A stretch of 64,000 nucleotides of DNA, from NCBI RefSeq assembly GCF_000149955.1, contig NW_017264851.1:62001-126000 (forward strand). The letters are read 5' to 3'. This document shows positions 57,991 to 64,000 of the stretch, piece by piece (position 1 is the stretch's first letter; every line of letters starts with the position of its first letter). The DNA is from Fusarium oxysporum f. sp. lycopersici 4287 (lineage: Eukaryota; Ascomycota; Sordariomycetes; Hypocreales; Nectriaceae). The notes beneath the pieces are model-generated. The model did no database searches, had not been told where the DNA came from, and saw nothing but the letters and a program-made list of their open reading frames with translations. The position numbers were made by a program, and so were the translations under genes.

Positions 57991-59081
57991 TGTATATATG
58001 TATATATATTTTTTGTCCAGGGGGCCATTGGCCCTGAAAAGTCTCCTAGAAGAGCACAGGACGTACTAAGCTAAACTATCTATAATTACTATCGCATCCT
58101 ACTCTACCTGGAACACTTGCAATATCTACTCGCATCAACAGAGAGCTTCGCAGGCCCTTTCCCCAAGTGTTACTCTCCTACTAGCGCAGAGCCCGGAATG
58201 TCGAAGGCTCACGTAGCCGGAATATCGGGGTAAGAAGAAGCCGTAAATACCGCGCAGGAAAAAGCGCCTTAGGGTAATATAAAGAGTATACAAAGCTTAG
58301 TTTTATTAGGAATAAGTATTATAAAAAAGGTTAACTCTTTAAATGCCTTTCTTTAGGCAGCTATTAGGGCCTTATTAGCCCTATAGCTATCTACACTACT
58401 ATTTTAGCTTATAATAACTTTCTGCCCTAGCAGCATGCTAATAACAGGTGCCAAAGAAAAATGTTTTTACAGGAGAGAGTTGTATCTAGACCTGATATAG
58501 GGGGTAATTAGTATACTAGGATAGGCATAATCTTTACAGTCTCAGGAAACAACTGCATTAGTAATCTAGCCATATGCTTTAAGTACCTCTGCGGGATGGA
58601 GTACCCCGCACCAGAAACCACCTCAAACAACAATCCATCAACACACTGCTGCTCAGTCTCATTTACCTGACCCTTGATCATTTTAGCAGGCTCAGTGCGA
58701 CAAGAGGTCTTGAGATTATACATAGAAACAGTAGACCATTCAGGGGTAGAAAAAAAATAACAACAAAACACGAATACACCGATTTGGCATCAATGGACCG
58801 AATACGCACTGTGCAAGAAGTGGTATTGTTTTGGTGGGGAAGGCTGACAGAATGTCGATATCTGATTAGAGAAAGCCCATGGAGCTGGAGGTTACCGCGG
58901 GATTGACGAGAAGCTTTGCCCGCTTCCCGATAACCGAATTATCCAGCCTACTGCTAGGCCGACTGCCGATTCATGGGGCTATAAAGCTTGCTGCCCTCGA
59001 TGTCCTCTCCAATTGGGCAGCTTCCCCCGACCAAGTCTGCAGACCTCGAACTCCCTCAATCCCTTGCTTTATCTAACAAAC
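57991..59081. other. AT-rich gene-free stretch and amidase upstream region
   Basis: AT-rich with TATATATGTATATATAT near 57990. An 87-codon minus-strand frame (58771-58508) is unrecognised. From about 58870 the sequence returns to genic composition. Confidence 0.5.
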
Positions 59082-60853
59082 ATGTCAACTCTACAAGAAC
59101 GTATTCAACCTGCCTTAGCCGCGAGGAGCTCCTCCCTAGAGCCAAGCGCTCTTCTGAAGCCCGAGGACCTAGCGTCTCTGCCACTGAATGTCCTTCCTGT
59201 CCCTCGATCATGTGGGCTTCTCACAGACCTGGAACTTGACTTGACTGAGAACCTCGATGCCACGGATCTACTGCGGATGCTGGCCAAGCAACAAGTTACC
59301 GCTCGGGCACTTCTTACTGCGTTCAGGAAGCGGGCTACGATTGCACAGCAATGTGTAAGTCATGTTGGACCAGCCCACCTTGTTACCATTATGGTGCAGC
59401 ACAAGCAGCTTGGCAGATCGCTCATCAAGTTACACAGACAAACTGCTTGACTGAACTAGTCTCTCAAGCAGTCGATGATGCAAAAGCTTGCGACGAATAT
59501 CTCGCCCGAACAGGCCACACAATGGGCCCCCTTCATGGCCTCCCTATCTCCGTCATGGAGCAAATCGCCGTCTCTGGCCTCTGCACAAACGCTGGCTTTG
59601 TAGCACTGGTGAAAAACCTCAGCGCGGAAGACGCCAATGTCATCCAAAGTCTCAAGAGATTAGGTGCTGTTGTTTTTGCTCGTACGAATCAGTCCCGGTC
59701 TCTCATGCATCTTGAGACGTCCAATAACATTTACGGTGCGACGGTTCATCCCATGAATAGGAAGCTCACAGCTGGTGGCAGCACAGGCGGAGAGGGAGCT
59801 CTGATGGCCATGAAGGGATCACCTCTTGGTGTTGGAGGCTCGATTCGAGTCCCGGCAGCTTTGAACGGTGTAAGTTCACCATGGTTGAGGCGAATTATGG
59901 TCCGCCAATAAGGATTCTGACACTTTGACAGATTTACGGCCTTCTACCCAGCCCTGGTCGGATCAGTGGCGAAGGAGTCATGACTCATACATCAGGATGT
60001 GGTTCTATTGTAGGCACTCTGGGCCCATTCGCCAGGTCTCTACGCGACCTCGAATACTTCTGCAAAGCATACTCTTCATCATCCCCGTGGATTGAGGACA
60101 TCTTTCTTTTTCCCAGTGATATCTTGAGCCCAGCCATCGGCCGGCAAATTGACCCATCCGCATCTTTACGCGTCGGCATTCTATTTGATGACGGTGTTGT
60201 CTCTCCCCTGCCGCCCATACGACGAGTCATGGATAAGGTGAGATCCCGCCTGAGGTGCAAGGCCTCTGTGCAAGTGAAGACTTTCACGCCATGGGACCAT
60301 GCCAAAGCCTGGAGGATCGTTGCCTCGAACTACTTCGAAGACGCTAGCGCCGACATCCCGCAAAAACTGCTACGCAGGGTCTAAATCCCTGGAACACTTC
60401 ACCGAGTGGATTCTAAATGACCGCGAGACCAGTGACTCTCAAGCTGGCTCGACTCTGCAAACACAAAGGGCAACACGTGACGCTTTTAAACGGCTATATG
60501 CCGCGCACTGGAGGAGGGCTGACGTTGATGTCATTGTCTCGCCAGTGACTCCGAGCACTGCGCCCCTGCTGGGCACGAGCAGGTATTGGGGTTACTCGGC
60601 GATTTGGAACTTACTGCAGTATACGGCTGTTGCTATACCGGCTGCAGCTCTTGTGGGTGAGGGGAACGGTGCTCAGGATCTGGCTAAGGAAGTGTATGAG
60701 CCGAAGAATGAGACTGAGGCACAAATATATCGTCAGTACTCAGCAGCGACATCAGAGAGGATGCCGGTTGGGATTCAGGTGGTTGCTCCACGATTACATG
60801 AGAGCCTTGTGATGGCAGCGGCTCGGATTATAGAGGAGGCTTTGAAAGGATGA
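59082..60853 (+). pseudogene. Amidase-signature enzyme, broken
   Basis: Exons 59082-59354, 59438-59869 and from 59932 encode an acetamidase/general amidase-type protein. Exon 3 shifts frame near 60375 (the original frame stops at 60384) and continues in another frame as SLEHFTEWIL to TGA 60853. The catalytic Lys motif, usually HGLPISVKD/E, reads HGLPISVMEQ, so the triad Lys is Met. GGSTGGEGAL keeps the cis-Ser. The nucleophile block is GVGGSIRVPA, two residues shorter than GTDIGGSIRIPA but with the Ser kept. A missing Lys, a two-residue deletion and a frameshift together mean loss of function. Intact relatives hydrolyse small amides to acids and ammonia. Confidence 0.85.
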
Positions 60854-62205
60854 ATGCGACGTCATAAGGAAAACATTGAGCCACATCCAGATAGAAGCCC
60901 GGAGGAATTCACATTCCACGCCTTCTTCATGCTAACACGCTATATATGAAAGACTTCAACTTGTTTGAGGTTGGACGGCTAGATGGCAGAGGCACTTGCT
61001 TTTAGTTGCAAGCCAGCATAGATGGTAACCGGGTCTGAGCCTCACTATCTATGACATCTTTTCTAGTAACATGAGAAACGTGGTGGAGGAGATTTACGGA
61101 GAGGAGGAGGGAGTTTGTTGAGTGGTGGAAAGGTTGTGAGTAGTAGCAGAGGTTGTATTCAAGCCAATGAAAACAAAAAAAGAAAGGAGGAACGAAAGGC
61201 GGCAAAAGCAATAAATCAAACCAGCTCGCGCAGTTTTCTCACCTATGATGAGTTCTAAATCTTTCTCTTTACTGGGTAACTTAAGACCGGGCCATTGGTT
61301 GTTTTTATTTGTAGATACATACATCATAGTTTCTTATAACTCAAATTCCTCCCCGTCCGTCTTGCGTTGTTGAAGCAAAGTTTCATTTCGTATGCTATTC
61401 TACTATTTGATTCCCACTTTTGGTAACTGCCCCAGCGTTCATCAAATGGTTGAGAGACTTTCCGTTTACGGCATAAAATCTCCTCAGACCCCCTTGTAGT
61501 AAGAGTAGCCGTACGATGCATCCGGAGAGGTATACCCAGTGAGGTAGAACTCACACCTACAGACCTCCATCAAGGTTGGTCATGCCAACCACTTGATACA
61601 AGGTGCTTTATTCTCCATTTAATCACAAGTATATCTGACATTGCCATGCAACTCTCTTGCAGCCAGTACTCGCAGTTTGAAAAATTATATATCCGGAAGG
61701 CTTTGAAGGGCATGGGGTATTCCCTCGATCGAAGTGAGACAGTCCCAGACGGCTTATAGCAAGTCGTGCCTCTGCCATTACCCGAAACAATAGCACCCAT
61801 ACTGGTTTTCAGTTTAAACAGAGACCTTCGGCCGACTAAAATATTAGCATATGATCGTTGCCTGTGAAGTTTGTGGTTCAGACCTTTACTCGGCGACCGG
61901 AGGTTGAGGAAACAAGAGATGGCCGGGTATTCAAGGTCATGGTATTGCAATGCCCTGCCTCAGTATCCTTGACCATTCATACTAAAATTCTTCATGAGGC
62001 ACCACTAGACATTTCATTCACATTGGAAGCCAATTCACCAGCATCAAGGTCGGCTAGCGTGTGGGCGTGGGTGCCGAGATATCAGCTTGTCTGAACTGCA
62101 ATGATTGTATCAACGACAACAAGTCATATAGCACACAAAAGATAGATATTTAAACATACACTTATCCTGTTAATGCTCTCGTCCTATAACCTTCGGGTTA
62201 AATAT
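60854..62205. other. Intergenic region
   Basis: No supported gene. Open frames of 60-126 codons on both strands (for example 61570-61950 minus and 61858-62094 plus) show no family features. Confidence 0.5.
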
Positions 62206-62976
62206 TTACAGCTCAGCTCTCCTTGGCGGCACTATGGTGGAGGGAGGATAGTCTCTGCTGTCGTTAACCCGGATTTTCTTAGACCTTGTGCTTCGCTCCC
62301 GGTTTGCTACCAGGTTTGTCATAGGGACCTTGTCGCACTTTCGGACTAACCACTCCAGGTTTCTTGCTTGGTCAGCCTGTACCAAGCTTCTCAAACCCGC
62401 CTCAGACAGAAACTCCTGGTCAGCGTATTCGAACCCTGGCACGACAGTTTCGGAAATCAACAGTCCCTCGCTCTCGCCAGCCTCGAAATCAAGCAGGTAA
62501 CTGGCCTGCCAGATACCTCCTTCAATAACCCATTGAAGCCGTTCGCCCATCTCAAGATTGCGTCCCACGACATATGTCTCAACATGTCCGTCGGGGCTAA
62601 TGAGCACATACCGACCGCGGCCCAGATGAAGCGAATGGATTATGCGGCTGCGGGTACGGTGGAAATAACACTGTGGGCGGTTGGGTGTGAGATAGTAGTA
62701 AATGGTGGTCGAAAGTCTGCGGAAAAGCGGTCCGAGGTTGGAACGAAGACCATCCGTCAGGCAAAGAGTCTCCTCAGATAGGGGTTCAGGAGGATATGGT
62801 GAAGAAACGGAGGCGACGGAAACGTCGGTTTCTTTAAAGTAACCACCTTCAATGTGTGGTTCTAAGCCAAGGGTCTCAATGAGCGATGTCACGGAGGGGC
62901 TTTCGTCTTGTGAAGTTGGGGTGAAGTAAAAGTCGCCAATGCCCAGTTCGGGCATGTTGCGATGGGACTCGCTCAT
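62206..62976 (-). CDS. DUF985 cupin-fold protein
   Basis: A 256-residue intronless protein. The core (about residues 30-200) matches the DUF985/RmlC-like cupin family: LGLEPHIEGGYFKET, TTIYYYLTP, FHRTRSRIIHSLHLGRG, GERLQWVIEGGIWQAS and ISETVVPGFEYADQEFLS. The characteristic H-x-L-x-x-GRGRY strand and the PGFE-x-x-D end motif are present. Biochemical function is not known; the fold usually binds small ligands or a metal. The N-terminal 25 residues and the basic tail (RSTRSKKIRVNDSRDYPP) are extra. The ATG at 62976 is the only good start. Confidence 0.85.
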   Translation of the reverse strand: MSESHRNMPELGIGDFYFTPTSQDESPSVTSLIETLGLEPHIEGGYFKETDVSVASVSSPYPPEPLSEETLCLTDGLRSNLGPLFRRLSTTIYYYLTPNRPQCYFHRTRSRIIHSLHLGRGRYVLISPDGHVETYVVGRNLEMGERLQWVIEGGIWQASYLLDFEAGESEGLLISETVVPGFEYADQEFLSEAGLRSLVQADQARNLEWLVRKCDKVPMTNLVANRERSTRSKKIRVNDSRDYPPSTIVPPRRAEL

Positions 62977-64000
62977 ACTGTAAACAACTTCCTAGGAAAC
63001 CCGTGAGAATAAGGGCCAAGAGAAGCGGGGATAGTAAGCGAGGATCACAAATGTTCTTATACTCCCACTTACAGAGGTAGATGAGTGATAAGATATCAAA
63101 AATGTTGAAAGCTAGCCATTCACCATGGAGCAGTCCAGCCTACCGAAAATCAAAAGTGAGAGGTAGACGCTTCGGGGGAACAATTGGAAATGTTGTTACC
63201 CAAGCATGGCTTCAGTGGCTAGTTTTAACGCCACCTGAAGATCTGGCTAAACCCCGTTGATTGTTGATTGAGCTCTCGGCTGTCGATCACGTACTAAACC
63301 CAGACCTCACAGCACTTATGCATCTCAATGTTGCCCCAGAATTCTTCGTTAAGTTGAGAGTTACTGAAATTAGGAGTCAGCGATCGTGTTATGTCTTCAA
63401 TAAGTATTGATCATCGCTAAGGACCGTGGGAGTGCCACCATTCGTACCGTGAACCCCTCGCTTGGAGATTTCCGGTGTTGCTGTGGCGCATTGCTGGGGC
63501 ATAAGTCGATCAATCCTGGCAATCATGCAGCATTTTTTATTAGAAGGCTCTGTTCTCATCTTCGAGACCGGGGCGCAAGACGTATGCAAGTTTGGTAGCC
63601 GTGGATATCCGCGAGGACTTGAACTGGTTTCATCAGGCGTGCGTTCAAGAATCGACACTACGCTAGAGAAAGGAGAGGGTGCAGGTGTCATTATGGTGTC
63701 ATCCTGGCCACTTACGCGTGCCCAATCCAGCGTCATCATCATGCCAGCACAATCCCGACTTCATAACCCTGCGCTCCTCACTCTTATCAGCGTTAACTTC
63801 GGGCTACTCACCCTTCATCGCCATCTGTCGAGTGTGGCGTCGCCTAGGATTTTATGGATTGGGAAGCCATTGTGCTTATCTCGGCAGCCTTCACTTCCCT
63901 CCGTCGACATTGTTCGGCCTCGCAACTGCGAATGATCTGATTAAAATGCCGTCTTTCGGCCAGGTAGTCGACATCTGGGGGATGCATGATTGCAATGCGA
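62977..64000. other. Unassigned right end
   Basis: Two overlapping open frames (63389-63742 minus, 117 codons; 63462-63935 plus, 157 codons) compete on opposite strands. Neither matches a domain I know, so no gene is called. A gene could be truncated at the edge. Confidence 0.4.

Noticed and set aside
61570..62094. Minus 126-codon and plus 78-codon frames upstream of the cupin gene
   Set aside because: No family features and mutual overlap; treated as chance frames.
63389..63935. Opposing frames of 117 and 157 codons at the right end
   Set aside because: Neither shows a domain, so neither can be preferred.

Overview
The window looks like nuclear DNA of a filamentous ascomycete, most likely a Fusarium-type Sordariomycete. 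Genes carry short (about 48-90 nt) GT-AG introns with CTRAY-like branch points. The families present (ferrichrome-type NRPS, MirB-like transporter, FRE reductase, Zn2Cys6 regulator, Helitron) are fungal. Species is not determined. I saw no rRNA, tRNA or CRISPR.

1-22 kb is an iron/siderophore cluster. On the minus strand are a ferrichrome-type NRPS (A-T-C-A-T-C-A, running off the left edge) and an IucB/SidF-like acyltransferase. On the plus strand are an ABCC transporter, an MFS siderophore transporter and a ferric reductase. Five exact copies of ATCWGATAA, the binding site known for the fungal iron repressor SreA, lie in the intergenic gaps of this block. The parts suggest one pathway: acylation of hydroxyornithine, peptide assembly, transport and reductive iron release. 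A malonichrome (NPS1-type) product is plausible but unproven.

23-31 kb holds a decayed F-box-like gene and a nearly intact Helitron with an open 1.4-kilocodon Rep/helicase frame.

31-45 kb is a carbohydrate-related block: a divergent GH10 protein, a sterol glucosyltransferase, a sugar transporter, an SDR reductase, a Zn2Cys6 regulator and an enolase-superfamily dehydratase that looks damaged, followed by a possible thioredoxin relic.

46-64 kb is gene-poor: a large C2H2-type protein, a small four-helix membrane protein with bacterial look-alikes, a tiny three-exon RING-H2 gene, an amidase pseudogene and a DUF985 cupin. Long AT-rich stretches between them contain eroded Tc1/mariner-like and Tad-like LINE remnants. 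All introns are inferred by eye from splice motifs and protein continuity.
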